A stretch of DNA of 11,989 nt, from the NCBI GenBank assembly GCA_902779075.1, contig CACZAK010000160.1, positions 1 through 11,989 on the forward strand, given 5' to 3'. Position 1 is the stretch's first letter; every line of letters starts with the position of its first letter. Origin of the DNA: an uncultured bacterium. Its GTDB lineage: Bacteria > Verrucomicrobiota > Kiritimatiellia > RFP12 > UBA1067. Under the pieces are notes generated by a model. It did no database searches. It was not told the origin of the DNA and saw only the letters and a list, made by a program, of their open reading frames with translations. This document shows, piece after piece, positions 1 through 7,582 of the stretch. The position numbers and the translations under genes were made by a program.

Positions 1-393
1 CTCGACGAAGTCCTTCACAAGGTCGCCTTTTCCGTTCCGCCATGACGCCTGCTTAAGGCCGTACGGATAGAGATCGCTCTGCCACTGGAGGAACCCGCTG
101 CAGTGCTTCGCGACGAGCACGACGTACTTCGCACCGTAGGCCTTCGCCGCCTCCATCCACTGGTCCGTGTCGAGCTTCGCGGGATTGTAGAGCTTTGGAT
201 CGGGAAAGTCCTTGAAACTTCGCCAGTTCCAGTTTGGCTTGAATACTGGGATGTCGAAGTGGAAGAACATCCCGAGCTCCATGTCGGCCCAGCGCCTCTG
301 CGCAGCAGTGGGAACCGGCAGAGCCCGTCCCGCCGCCGCATTCGCCGCAAACGCGATTCCGCCCGGAAGCGCGGCATACGCACCTGTTGTCAT
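1..393 (-). CDS. Alpha-L-fucosidase, GH29 family (3' end lies outside the window)
   Basis: The 131 visible residues are the start of a GH29 alpha-L-fucosidase, which removes alpha-linked L-fucose from glycans such as pectin side chains, mucin or algal polymers. Family-typical blocks are visible: RRWADMELGMFFHFDIPVF near residues 33-51, then DPKLYNPAKLDTDQW, then AKAYGAKYVVLVAKHCSGF, then WRNGKGDLVKDFVE at the edge. The AKH-x-GF block is a GH29 hallmark near the active site. The ATG at 393 is preceded on its strand by AAAGGAAG at good spacing. The N-terminus is Ala/Gly-rich but has no basic residues before it, so it is a poor signal peptide; export is uncertain. A 98-bp repeat ends 31 bp upstream of the start. 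The gene runs on past the left edge, so the catalytic nucleophile cannot be checked. Confidence 0.85.
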   Translation of the reverse strand, partial: MTTGAYAALPGGIAFAANAAAGRALPVPTAAQRRWADMELGMFFHFDIPVFKPNWNWRSFKDFPDPKLYNPAKLDTDQWMEAAKAYGAKYVVLVAKHCSGFLQWQSDLYPYGLKQASWRNGKGDLVKDFVE

Positions 394-424
394 GGCTTTC
401 TTCCTTTCTTGGGCTGTTGAACGT

Positions 425-522
425 GAGGTAATTCATAAACCCCGCTTTCGTGGCGTTTGCGGTTCAAGCCACTTGACCTGAAAAGCACCGCATAACTGCA
501 AAAACACAATCACGAAGTCCAC
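425..522. repeat. 98-bp perfect direct repeat, copy 1
   Basis: This stretch is identical over all 98 bases to 2192-2289, in the same orientation. It lies just upstream of the GH29 start, as copy 2 lies upstream of the GH109 start. It begins GAGGTAATTCATAAACC and contains CATAACTGCAAAAACA; closely similar words (GAGGTAATT, CATAACTGCACAAACA) occur in the 131-bp element at 568-698, so all three are probably members of one small non-coding element family. Identity stops abruptly at both ends. No protein is encoded. It could alternatively carry a shared promoter or operator for the downstream minus-strand genes, but I see no convincing -35/-10 pair. Confidence 0.9.
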
Positions 523-567
523 TCCTTGTTCGCTTTTACGGACACCACTTCATCACCTTTTGCCTTT

Positions 568-698
568 GAGGTAATTGCAAAACCCGGCCGACACGGAGGT
601 CGGCCCTCCCATAACTGCACAAACATAGCTCAAAATACGCATTTCGGGAGGGCCGGGCTCTGTCCCGGCCAGAATCGCAGAGGTTTTGCAACTGCCTC
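568..698. repeat. 131-bp element with imperfect terminal inverted repeats and two REP-like hairpins
   Basis: The ends are GAGGTAATTGCAAAACC (568-584) and its inverted counterpart GGTTTTGCAACTGCCTC (682-698), matching at 15 of 17 positions. Inside are two hairpins in opposite orientation. At 586-605, arms GGCCGAC and GTCGGCC enclose a 6-nt loop. At 651-670, arms GGCCGGG and CCCGGCC enclose another 6-nt loop. Read in the same sense, both have a GGGAG head followed by a 7-bp stem, and the stems differ by paired changes (GAC/GTC versus GGG/CCC) that keep pairing. This is the layout of a bacterial interspersed mosaic element or a MITE. It lies about 30 bp beyond the stop codon of the GH109 gene and may also slow transcription leaving it. 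Apart from this element and the 98-bp repeat, I see nothing else in the 334-bp gap 394-727. Confidence 0.8.
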
Positions 699-727
699 GT
701 CCGTTCATTGGCATGTTCCCGGGCGCA

Positions 728-2107
728 TCAGATCATCGCCGTATCGGGAGGGGTGGTCTTCCACGCGCCGCGCGTGAAGTCGGGGATGTCCTGAGCCTGC
801 GAACGGTTGCGCACGCTCCGCTCGCTAAGCTCGAATATGGAGCTCCACGCCGCAAAGTCGTAAACGCTCATGTCGAGCGGCAGTCCGTTGCGGATGCAGT
901 ACGACCAACGGTAGTCCATGAAGTAATCCTGTCCGCCATGCCCAAACCCCTTCACGCGCGCACCGTCTTTCTTCCAGAGCGGCGATCCGTACTTTGCACG
1001 GAAATCGGCCAGCCTCGCGCCGTCAAGAAACTTCTCCGCGCCCGCGTCGAACTTCGTTTCGATCCCCACGCGCAGCGGGCGCGTCTCGATCGTCCCGTTG
1101 AAGCCGTAGATCGAGTTGAACCGCGTGTACGGCATCGGCACGTCGTTGCACTGCCGGAGGAGGATCGTCTTGCCCTTCTCTGTGTAGATGCAAGTTGTGT
1201 TGAAGTCGTTCGCCTCGAACCGAATCTGCGAGACCTTCGCCTTTGCGCCGAATTTCTTCACGGCATATTCGTGCCAGCCGAAGCCCTTGTTTCCCATCGA
1301 GACGAGATGTTCGAACCTGTCGCCCCTGTTGATGTTCATGGCGATGGAGACGGGGCCGAGCGCGTGCACGCAGTAGCACATCCCCGTGTGGTCAACAAGC
1401 GCGGCGAGCGACGAGAATATCCGCTCGCTGTCGTGGAATCCCTGGTCGCGGGAGTTGCGCGTGAAGTGCAGGTAGCAGCCCTCGCCGTGGACGAGCTCCC
1501 CGAGCACGCCCTGGCGCGTAGCGTTGATCATCGTCATCGCGTCTTCGTCATAGCAGCAGTTGGAGAGCATCATGCAGTGGCAGCGGTTCTTCTCCGCGGC
1601 CTCGACGATCGCCCAGGCGTCGTCGATCCTGCGCACGCCTGGCACCTCCACCATCGTGTGGAGTCCGCGCCGGACCGAGTAGAGAGCACTCTCCCCGTGG
1701 GAAACCCAGTTCGTGTTGATGTGCACTACGTCGCACACGCCCGAGTCGCACAGCCGCTTGTACGCCTCCGGGCCGATGAAGAGCTGCGGCTCCTTGAAGC
1801 CTTCCTTTTTCATCCGCTGCTGATGCCGCCTCGCCTTGCCCTCGTCGAGCTCGCATAGCGCCGTCACCTCCACGCCGGGCACGCGACACAGGCGATGCAC
1901 CGCCGCGCCGCCGCGTCCGCCCGTGCCGACCACGGCCACGCGGATCCTCTCCAGCTTCGGCGCGACGAATCCGGCGAGCGACGCTCCGCCCTGCGCCGGC
2001 GCTGCCTTCGCCACGGCACCTCTTCCGACCGCCGCAGCGGTTACGGCCCATGCCGCGCGTTCGAGAAACGCCCGGCGGCCGATATCTGACGTTGAACCTG
2101 TTTTCAT
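728..2107 (-). CDS. Gfo/Idh/MocA-fold glycosidase, GH109-like (NAD-dependent alpha-N-acetylgalactosaminidase family)
   Basis: This 459-residue protein starts with a Tat-like leader (GRRAFLERAAWAVTAAAVG, residues 10-28). The Rossmann motif VAVVGTGGRGGAAV is at about 57-70. Family blocks follow: VEVP (153-156), NCCYDEDAM (183-191), VHGEG (206-210) and HALGPVSIAMNINRGDRFE (248-266). The VEVP, NCCY and GLGP/ALGP-MNI-RGD blocks are characteristic of GH109, whose members use a bound NAD+ to cleave glycosidic bonds, classically terminal alpha-GalNAc. Length fits the family. An in-frame start lies 24 codons upstream, but I chose the ATG at 2107 because AGGAGAAGG precedes it at ideal spacing and the Tat leader begins there. 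Substrate is not certain: related Gfo/Idh/MocA oxidoreductases act on free sugars. It lies between two copies of the 98-bp repeat. Confidence 0.85.
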   Translation of the reverse strand: MKTGSTSDIGRRAFLERAAWAVTAAAVGRGAVAKAAPAQGGASLAGFVAPKLERIRVAVVGTGGRGGAAVHRLCRVPGVEVTALCELDEGKARRHQQRMKKEGFKEPQLFIGPEAYKRLCDSGVCDVVHINTNWVSHGESALYSVRRGLHTMVEVPGVRRIDDAWAIVEAAEKNRCHCMMLSNCCYDEDAMTMINATRQGVLGELVHGEGCYLHFTRNSRDQGFHDSERIFSSLAALVDHTGMCYCVHALGPVSIAMNINRGDRFEHLVSMGNKGFGWHEYAVKKFGAKAKVSQIRFEANDFNTTCIYTEKGKTILLRQCNDVPMPYTRFNSIYGFNGTIETRPLRVGIETKFDAGAEKFLDGARLADFRAKYGSPLWKKDGARVKGFGHGGQDYFMDYRWSYCIRNGLPLDMSVYDFAAWSSIFELSERSVRNRSQAQDIPDFTRGAWKTTPPDTAMI

Positions 2108-2191
2108 GTCCTTCTCCTGTGTGCGCTTGAAACCTCGGCCGGCGCGCAGACGACGCATGCACAGCCGCCGAGAACGCACTCATTATACGAG

Positions 2192-2289
2192 GAGGTAATT
2201 CATAAACCCCGCTTTCGTGGCGTTTGCGGTTCAAGCCACTTGACCTGAAAAGCACCGCATAACTGCAAAAACACAATCACGAAGTCCAC
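2192..2289. repeat. 98-bp perfect direct repeat, copy 2 (element may extend to about 2314)
   Basis: Identical to 425-522, same orientation, offset 1767 bp. Here a short inverted repeat suggests the full element: TTCATAAAC at 2199-2207 is matched by GTTTATGAA at 2306-2314, giving a unit of about 120 bp that ends 10 bp short of the GH28 stop codon. The right-hand arm is missing after copy 1, so copy 1 may be a shortened version. It fills most of the 216-bp gap between the GH28 and GH109 genes. Confidence 0.88.
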
Positions 2290-2323
2290 GAAATGCCGAA
2301 CACGAGTTTATGAAGAATGCGGC

Positions 2324-3715
2324 TCAGCGGCCGCAGGCGGCGCCTACGTTCTTGAGGACGAACCTCTCGCCCTTGACTTTGTCGGCGGTGATGTTCCGCC
2401 AGCGGATGCCCTGCGGCGGAAGAGCTGCGTCGCCGCAGATCCGCACAAGCTCCTTGGTCGATGTGGCGTGGATGTTGCGCGCCGTGATGTCATGGAACTT
2501 CGTCCTGCGGATCTCGAAGTCGGGGAAGTCTGCCCACTCGTACATGATGTCCGTGGCGATTTCGAAAAGCGTGTGTTCGGCGTTCCCCACGCGCACGTTC
2601 TCGCACGTGACGTTCTCGACCACGCCGCCCCTGCGCCGGTTGGTCTTCAGGTAGAACACGCGGAACACGTTGCCCGCCGTGCAGTTCTCCATCCTCACGT
2701 TGCGCACGCCGGCCGAAACGTCGCTGCCGATGCCAAGGACGGTGTGGGCGTTCCTTATCTCGCAGTTGCGGATGAGTATGTTCTCCGCCGGGCGTCCGCC
2801 GCGCCATGCGTCGCGGTTGCGGCCGGACTTTATCACCACGCCGTCGTCGCCCTGGTCGAAGACGCACTTCTCCACCAGCACGTTCTTCGACATGTCGATG
2901 TCGATTCCGTCGTTGTTGTGCCCGCGCGCGTACACGTCGAGGTTGCGCACCACGGCGTCGTCGCACAGATAGAGGTGCAGCGTCCAGAACGGCGAATTCC
3001 GCAGCCTGAAACCGTCCCACAGGACGTTTCGGCAACGGGTGAACTGGACGAAATGCGGGCGCGTGTGGGCGTTTGGAAGCTTCCATATCTCGCGCTTCTC
3101 CACGGGATAGTCCGTCACGCCCCACGTGTATAGCTGCAGCCTCGCCGCCTTCACGCCGTTGTTCTGCGGAGACCAGGAGCTCCATTTGGTGTCTTTCCAC
3201 TCCCCTTCGTGCCCGCGCAGCGTGCCGTGCCCCGTGATGGCGACGTTCGTGCACGCGAAGGCGTACACGAGCGGACAGTAGTTGATGCACTGGACGCCAT
3301 CCCATGTGGTGAAGACGGCAGGCAGATAGTCCTCTGGCTCCTGCGAAAACACGACCTCGGCGCCGTCGCCCAGGTGCAGTTCGCAGTTGGACCTGAACCT
3401 TATGGCGCCTGAAAACCACCTGCCGGCCGGCACGACGATGCGCCCGCCGCCGGCCTTTTCCGCAGCGGCGAACGCGGCGGCAAAGGCGCCTGTGCATTTC
3501 GAGCCGTCGGGCTTCGCCCCGAAGTCCGCAATGGAGAACGAACGTCCGCCCGTGAACTCGGCGGGCGATGGAAGCGGTGCGCCCTGCGCAGGCGCGCAGA
3601 ACGCCGCCGCAAACGCAACGGCGGCGAATGCATGGCGGACAATGTTCATGCCGGCATGGCCTCCATTGCCGGAAAGCCCTGGACGCCGGAGGTCTTCGGA
3701 AAATGCTTCGTTCAT
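2324..3715 (-). CDS. Secreted polygalacturonase-type glycoside hydrolase, GH28
   Basis: The 463-residue protein is a right-handed beta-helix GH28 enzyme, expected to cleave galacturonic acid linkages in pectin or rhamnogalacturonan outside the cytoplasm. The entry motif FSIADFGAKPDG is at about 60-71. Active-site blocks are NNDGIDID (267-274), QGDDGVVIKSG (288-298, containing the catalytic Asp pair), LGIGSDVSAG (327-336) and YLKTNRRRGG (355-364), standing for the usual RIK region. The His of the canonical GHG block is replaced, as in exo-acting bacterial relatives. The ATG at 3715 has a strong GAGGAG five bases upstream, so I kept it. A later ATG at 3649 would give a tidier signal peptide (MNIVRHAFAAVAFAAAFC) but has a more distant GGAGG. 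It follows the truncated PL22 gene by 30 bp, consistent with one pectin operon. Confidence 0.9.
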   Translation of the reverse strand: MNEAFSEDLRRPGLSGNGGHAGMNIVRHAFAAVAFAAAFCAPAQGAPLPSPAEFTGGRSFSIADFGAKPDGSKCTGAFAAAFAAAEKAGGGRIVVPAGRWFSGAIRFRSNCELHLGDGAEVVFSQEPEDYLPAVFTTWDGVQCINYCPLVYAFACTNVAITGHGTLRGHEGEWKDTKWSSWSPQNNGVKAARLQLYTWGVTDYPVEKREIWKLPNAHTRPHFVQFTRCRNVLWDGFRLRNSPFWTLHLYLCDDAVVRNLDVYARGHNNDGIDIDMSKNVLVEKCVFDQGDDGVVIKSGRNRDAWRGGRPAENILIRNCEIRNAHTVLGIGSDVSAGVRNVRMENCTAGNVFRVFYLKTNRRRGGVVENVTCENVRVGNAEHTLFEIATDIMYEWADFPDFEIRRTKFHDITARNIHATSTKELVRICGDAALPPQGIRWRNITADKVKGERFVLKNVGAACGR

Positions 3716-3740
3716 CTCGTCTCCTCGTTGTGTTGAATGC

Positions 3741-3774
3741 GGATATTATATCCAGATTCTGCGGATGCCGCAGT
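3741..3774 (-). promoter_or_regulatory. Possible -10 box inside a 13-bp palindrome ahead of the GH28 gene
   Basis: On the minus strand, the end of the truncated PL22 gene reads GGATATAATATCC, a perfect palindrome at 3741-3753 that contains a consensus TATAAT (3750-3745) and the PL22 stop codon. Transcription would begin near 3738, leaving a short leader holding the GAGGAG ribosome site. The -35 position is weak (CTGCGG at 17 bp), so this is only a candidate. Confidence 0.3.
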
Positions 3775-4444
3775 CTGAGAACGGCCACTCGTGGTTGTAC
3801 ATGATGATTTCGGGATCGACGGGATTGAACTGCACATGGGTGATCCAGCAGAGCGGAATCCGCTTCTCGTATGCGAGCGCGCCACTCGCCGTATCGTACA
3901 CGCAGAGGTAGCTGGACAGTCCTTCCGCCTGCACCCGGCCGTCGATGTTGTAGATCGGACGCCTGTCGAGTCCGCTCCCCTCCGTCTCGGGATCGTAGTC
4001 GAGCGCACGCACGTCCGTCATCGGCACGCACAGCAGCTTTCCATCCGCCGACACGTGCGTAAATGCCGTCACGCGATCCGACGGCACCGGCGCCAGTTCC
4101 TTCACGACGCCGTCCATGCCCACCTTGCAGATCGCGTTGTCCTGGATGAAGTAAACAACACTTCTATCGGCATCGAGGCAGACGCTGGCCTTGCTGAGGC
4201 CCTTCCCCGGATTGCAGTCGAAGTAAACGTAGCTCTTCATCACGCCGTTGCGGTTTTGGGTCAGCGTCCTTTCCGTTCCCGTCGCGAGGTCGCGCACAAT
4301 GACGTTGGGCGAGCCATCCCTGTCGGAAATCAGGAAAAGCGACTTGTCGTCCCGGCTCAGCGACGAACCGGTGAAATACAACAACTGCGTGTTCCAGCCA
4401 CGTTCCTCGCCGGGACATCCGCTAACCAATATCGCGTTCTTCAT
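3746..4444 (-). CDS. Oligogalacturonate lyase, PL22, truncated at the C-terminus (probably inactive)
   Basis: The 232 residues match the N-terminal 60% of PL22 oligogalacturonate lyase, a cytoplasmic seven-bladed beta-propeller that splits short unsaturated oligogalacturonates. Visible family features include the early GSSLSRDDKSLFLISDRDG propeller blade, HVSADGKLLCVPMTD, and HVQFNPVDPEIIMYNHEWP near 203-221. There is no signal peptide, as expected for an intracellular lyase. Family members are close to 390 residues; this one stops right after GIRRIWI, where intact relatives usually continue with a Trp-Asp and the last blades, which carry most of the metal-binding active site. The GH28 leader follows immediately, so the 3' part seems to have been deleted. 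The ATG at 4444 follows GAAGGAA and lies 41 bp after the esterase stop. It could still be translated, but activity is unlikely. Confidence 0.8.
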   Translation of the reverse strand: MKNAILVSGCPGEERGWNTQLLYFTGSSLSRDDKSLFLISDRDGSPNVIVRDLATGTERTLTQNRNGVMKSYVYFDCNPGKGLSKASVCLDADRSVVYFIQDNAICKVGMDGVVKELAPVPSDRVTAFTHVSADGKLLCVPMTDVRALDYDPETEGSGLDRRPIYNIDGRVQAEGLSSYLCVYDTASGALAYEKRIPLCWITHVQFNPVDPEIIMYNHEWPFSDCGIRRIWI

Positions 4445-4485
4445 TGACTTGTTCCTTCATTTTTGCGTCCAGCAATCTTAATCTC

Positions 4486-6507
4486 TCATTTACCTTCCAT
4501 TCCTTTGAGCAGGTCTGGCCAGTCGTAGTCAAGGAGCGCGCCGTGGACGACGTTCGCGAACGGGACGATCTCGGAGTTCCGCACGGACTCCGCCCAGGGC
4601 TTCGGCGCATAGAAGCAATCGACCTTCGCGAAAAGGTCGCGCCGTGCCGCGAACGCATGGGCCGACGATATGCATGTGCGACCGCAGGCGATGACCTCCA
4701 CCGGCTTCTTCGTGCGCTCCTTCAACGACGCCGCAAGCGCAATCGTCTCCTCCGCCCGCACGCCGACCATCGACTTGCCAAGCAGGTAGAGCATCACGGC
4801 GGGGCCTTCATCGGGATTCTTGCATCCATAGAACTTGTGCTTGAGTCCACCGGTCTCGCCGGTACAGGCGAGATCGGCCACCATGATTGCCTTACCTTCC
4901 GCAAGCGTCTTCGGAATGCGGAGCCTGTGGATCATGCGGCTCGCACGATCGTCCGTCACGAGTACCGCGCCCTTCACCTCGCCCTTCGGAACGAACGTCA
5001 CCGCCGGAACCTTGATTCCGTCGCCGAAGGAATACACCTCACGCAACACCGTCGTGCCGTCGGCAAGCGTTTTCCGTGCATTTGTTTCAGAAACTGAAAC
5101 GCCGATCTGTTCAAGCGGACGGATTCCGGCACGCCGACACACAGCCTCCGCTCGGTAGGGCGGTCGCCCCGCGACCGCCGCTTGGTAGGTCGCGCTCGCC
5201 GAGCGCGCCACCGCAAGGTCGTCCTTCAAGTATTCGTAAATGCTCTTGAATCCCGGCAGTTCCCTCACTTTCCCCTTCGGCGTCACGTTGATCGCCGCGC
5301 CGACGAGTCCGCAATCAACCTTCTTCAGGTCGAAGCCCTCGTCGATCCTACGCATCGCCTCCACGTCGATCTCCGGCGTTGACGCATCGCCTGTCAACCA
5401 GCGACGCATCCACTGGAGCGACGACATGCGCATCCCTTCCGTCCAGGCATGGGGACCCGCCACGTCCGTCATGCCGTATCGCCTTTCGCCGAGCCCGCAG
5501 TTCTTCGCCACGTCGCGGACGACGCCGTACGTCTCGCGCGAACCGGCTATCGGGAAGAAATCGCCAAACGAGCAGTGCATCCTCACCGCGTTGCCGCCGA
5601 CAAGCACATACCCCGCATGGTTGAAGCCGAACGTCAGCTGTCCGAAGACGTTCTGCTCGGCGTCCTGCGGGCCGCACTTGTCTGCGACCACACGCAGCGA
5701 GCAGACGTATTCCGCCGGACACCCTGCGACGACGCGCGGATCGACCGCCTCAAGGAGCGAAGTCATCGTTCCCCCGCCGCTCTGCCCCATGCATCCCACG
5801 CCATCCTTCATGACGTCGTCCCGCGAAAGGAGGTAGTCGATTGCCCTCATACCATCCCAGATGCGCTGCTGCGCCGTACTCTGACCGAGAAGCGCCGCAA
5901 GTGCGCCGTACCTGTTGTGCGGACTGCATCCGATTCCGCCGGGCACCTGCTCGCGCTCGCCCTGCGCGAACGGATCGTAAACGAGCGTGACAAAACCGGC
6001 ACGCGCGCCCATCACGCCGCCGCGCTGGTAGAAATCCGTTCCCTTCGCCTCCGTCGTGTGTCCGCACGGTACAATGATTCCGCGATGCGGCGGCTTGAAC
6101 TTCATCGCGTCCGGCACGAACGCAAGCGCAGTGACGTAAACTCCCGGACGGCTCTCGAACAGCACCTTCTCAATGCTGTATCCGTCACGCTGAATCTTCT
6201 CCGTCACCTTCGCGTTGAGCGACGTACGCTCGAAGCCGAGTCCTCCGATGGCAGTGACAAGCCTCTCGCGCATCCTCGCGCGATAAGCGTCGTATTCGGC
6301 GCGGCTCTTGAGCGCGCGCCAGGCGTCGTCCGCCGCCTTGTCCGCCGCACACAACTCCTTGAGTATCGCGTTGTGCGCGGAAAGTTCCGTGCCTGGCGGA
6401 AGGATGCGCGTACCGAGCGCGTCTTCAATCTCGCGCTGAACGTCCGCCGCAGCGAACATGCTGAGCAGCAACCCGCTGAGCAATGCCATCTTCGTTTTTG
6501 TAACCAT
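4486..6507 (-). CDS. Secreted two-part alpha/beta-hydrolase, acetyl-xylan-esterase-like
   Basis: The 673-residue protein has a signal peptide (about residues 1-21, MALLSGLLLSMFAAA core) and an alpha/beta-hydrolase domain. The nucleophile elbow GQSGGG is at 241-246 (Ser243). Plausible triad partners are Asp316 in SFGDFF and His353 in GPHAW; the oxyanion region may be the PCGH block near 147-150. A second hydrolase-like half (about 455-673: VKGAVLVTDD, IMVADLACTGETGG, ACGRTCISSAHA) lacks an obvious nucleophile. Such proteins are usually annotated as acetyl xylan esterases or carbohydrate deacetylases, and beside GH28 and PL22 genes a role in de-esterifying pectin is plausible. The linker between halves (residues about 433-452) is encoded by two palindromic repeat units. 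The ATG at 6507 has GGAG nine bases upstream. Exact substrate cannot be read from sequence. Confidence 0.75.
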   Translation of the reverse strand: MVTKTKMALLSGLLLSMFAAADVQREIEDALGTRILPPGTELSAHNAILKELCAADKAADDAWRALKSRAEYDAYRARMRERLVTAIGGLGFERTSLNAKVTEKIQRDGYSIEKVLFESRPGVYVTALAFVPDAMKFKPPHRGIIVPCGHTTEAKGTDFYQRGGVMGARAGFVTLVYDPFAQGEREQVPGGIGCSPHNRYGALAALLGQSTAQQRIWDGMRAIDYLLSRDDVMKDGVGCMGQSGGGTMTSLLEAVDPRVVAGCPAEYVCSLRVVADKCGPQDAEQNVFGQLTFGFNHAGYVLVGGNAVRMHCSFGDFFPIAGSRETYGVVRDVAKNCGLGERRYGMTDVAGPHAWTEGMRMSSLQWMRRWLTGDASTPEIDVEAMRRIDEGFDLKKVDCGLVGAAINVTPKGKVRELPGFKSIYEYLKDDLAVARSASATYQAAVAGRPPYRAEAVCRRAGIRPLEQIGVSVSETNARKTLADGTTVLREVYSFGDGIKVPAVTFVPKGEVKGAVLVTDDRASRMIHRLRIPKTLAEGKAIMVADLACTGETGGLKHKFYGCKNPDEGPAVMLYLLGKSMVGVRAEETIALAASLKERTKKPVEVIACGRTCISSAHAFAARRDLFAKVDCFYAPKPWAESVRNSEIVPFANVVHGALLDYDWPDLLKGMEGK
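5154..5209. repeat. Tandem pair of REP-like hairpins read in frame inside the esterase gene
   Basis: Two units follow each other, each led by GGTAGG (5154-5159 and 5184-5189, 30 bp apart). The first forms a perfect 9-bp stem, GGCGGTCGC with GCGACCGCC, around CCC (5159-5179). The second forms a perfect 7-bp stem, CGCGCTC with GAGCGCG, around GCC (5191-5207). On the coding strand they encode ARSASATYQAAVAGRPPYR without breaking the frame, in the linker between the two protein halves. The GGTAGGG head resembles the GGGAGGG head of the hairpins at 586-670. Confidence 0.75.
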
Positions 6508-6553
6508 TTTCGTGTGCTCCGTTTATTCTGTTGTTCTGATTCCGTATGGACAG

Positions 6554-7419
6554 TCACACCCTGCGCGAAAGCAGGTAGGTCATGTAGAGTGGCAGATACA
6601 CGACTCCATCCCTTGTCATCACGTCTTTCTTGTGCAGGACAAAAGGCGTGTCGAGAAACGCCGCGTACTTGGCGCGGTACTTGTCAAGCGAGACGGTGGA
6701 GTATTTGCGTCCGCTCTTGACTTCGATCGGCGAGACATTGTGCTGCGGCATGGTGCGTGACTTGGAGACAAGGAAGTCGATTTCCATGCGATTGGACGCA
6801 TCCGTCCTGTCAGAACTGGAAAAGAAGTAGAGCTTATGCCCGGCGGCGCGGAGCATCTGCGCCACGACGTTCTCGACGATCATGCCTTCGTTTATCTCGA
6901 TGTCGTCGTCGAGAATCCTGTTGTGGATGTCTGCGGAGGCAAGTTCGTTTTCGTCGAACGCGAGGCTGACGAGCAGCCCCGTGTCGCCAAGGTAGCACTT
7001 GAGCGTCGTCCTGTCCATATTGAGCCGCAATCCTACATTCGGCTCGCTCGCCCCGTAGCAGATATTCACGGTCATCGCGCCTTTGAGCCATTCGAATGCG
7101 CCATCGTAGTCGCGGATGCGTGCGTCTTCCTTGAGGGCCGACACGGAGAATTTCTTTTCGTGCTTGGAAAGCTGGGCAGGTATCTCGCTGAATATTGACG
7201 AAACCTTCTCCCTGAGCGCCCCTGCGAACTTATGGATGTCGGCGCGATAGAGACTGAGGATGTTGCGCTTCTCGAACTCGACCTTCTGCAGGTCGTGCGT
7301 CATCACGAACGTCTCGACGACCTGCGGCATGCCACCGACGACAAGATACTGACGGAACACGTCCATGATCTGTCGGTACATGTCTGCACCGGAAGGGTTT
7401 CGTATATCTTGCGTTTCAT
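6554..7419 (-). pseudogene. Remnant of an AAA-ATPase with DUF4143 domain; ATPase core deleted
   Basis: The open frame from about 7381 down to 6554 encodes the C-terminal half of an AAA_14/DUF4143 protein: MYRQIMDVFRQYLVVGGMPQVVETF, then LKCYLGDTGLLVSL, then EGMIVENVVAQML, then MEIDFLVSKS, then SPIEVKSG. The DFLV and EVKSG blocks are the nuclease-like tail typical of the family. No Walker A or B motif is present. Just upstream, in a different frame, an ATG at 7419 with a GAGGAAAAG site begins MKRKIYETL, the usual first residues of this family. So the true start survives, roughly 200 or more residues of ATPase have gone, and the tail is out of frame; translation from 7419 would end after about 30 codons. 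A longer open frame back to 7519 exists, but it starts upstream of the predicted transcription start. Intact members are often chromosomal accessory genes of unclear role. Confidence 0.75.
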
Positions 7420-7445
7420 CGTTCTTTTCCTCGTTTGGCGGCATG

Positions 7446-7475
7446 ATTATATCATATTTACCTCTGCCCGCGCAA
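7446..7475 (-). promoter_or_regulatory. Sigma-70-type promoter of the decayed AAA/DUF4143 gene
   Basis: On the minus strand TTGCGC (7475-7470) is followed after 18 bp by TATAAT (7451-7446), with a TG one base before the -10 box. Predicted transcription starts near 7439, about 20 nt ahead of the ATG at 7419 and its GAGGAAAAG site. This favours 7419 as the original start codon. Confidence 0.6.
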
Positions 7476-7512
7476 GTGGGCATGGTCGAAATCAAAGGAT
7501 TCTCATATTCAA

Positions 7513-7580
7513 AATTCACACGTTTTCAAGGGATTCGCAGGCATGGAATTCACACGTTTTCAAGGGATTCGCAAATCTGA
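7513..7580. repeat. Two tandem copies of a 34-bp unit sharing a 27-bp identical core
   Basis: The 27-bp core starting AATTCACACGTTTTCAAGGG occurs at 7513-7539 and 7547-7573, with the second unit following the first without a gap (period 34). The last 7 bases of the two units differ. Only two copies are present, so this is not a CRISPR array. Confidence 0.85.
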
Positions 7581-7582
7581 CA

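Noticed and set aside
686..1858. Long open frame on the plus strand (390 codons)
   Set aside because: It is the antisense shadow of the GH109 gene; it has no family motifs and no ribosome site, while the minus frame has clear domain blocks.
2490..4031. Long minus-strand frame (513 codons) across GH28 and PL22
   Set aside because: Arg-rich off-frame translation of two genes that each have a well-supported product in another frame.
5449..6720. Long plus-strand open frame (423 codons)
   Set aside because: Antisense to the esterase gene, arginine- and histidine-rich composition typical of a GC-rich shadow frame, no recognisable domain.
7445..7519. Start of the DUF4143 protein at 7519 or 7444
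   Set aside because: Both lie upstream of the predicted transcription start near 7439, and the family-typical start MKRKIYETL with a ribosome site is at 7419 in another frame.
7513..7580. Possible CRISPR repeats
   Set aside because: Only two copies, directly abutting with 7-bp differing ends, no true spacers and no cas gene.
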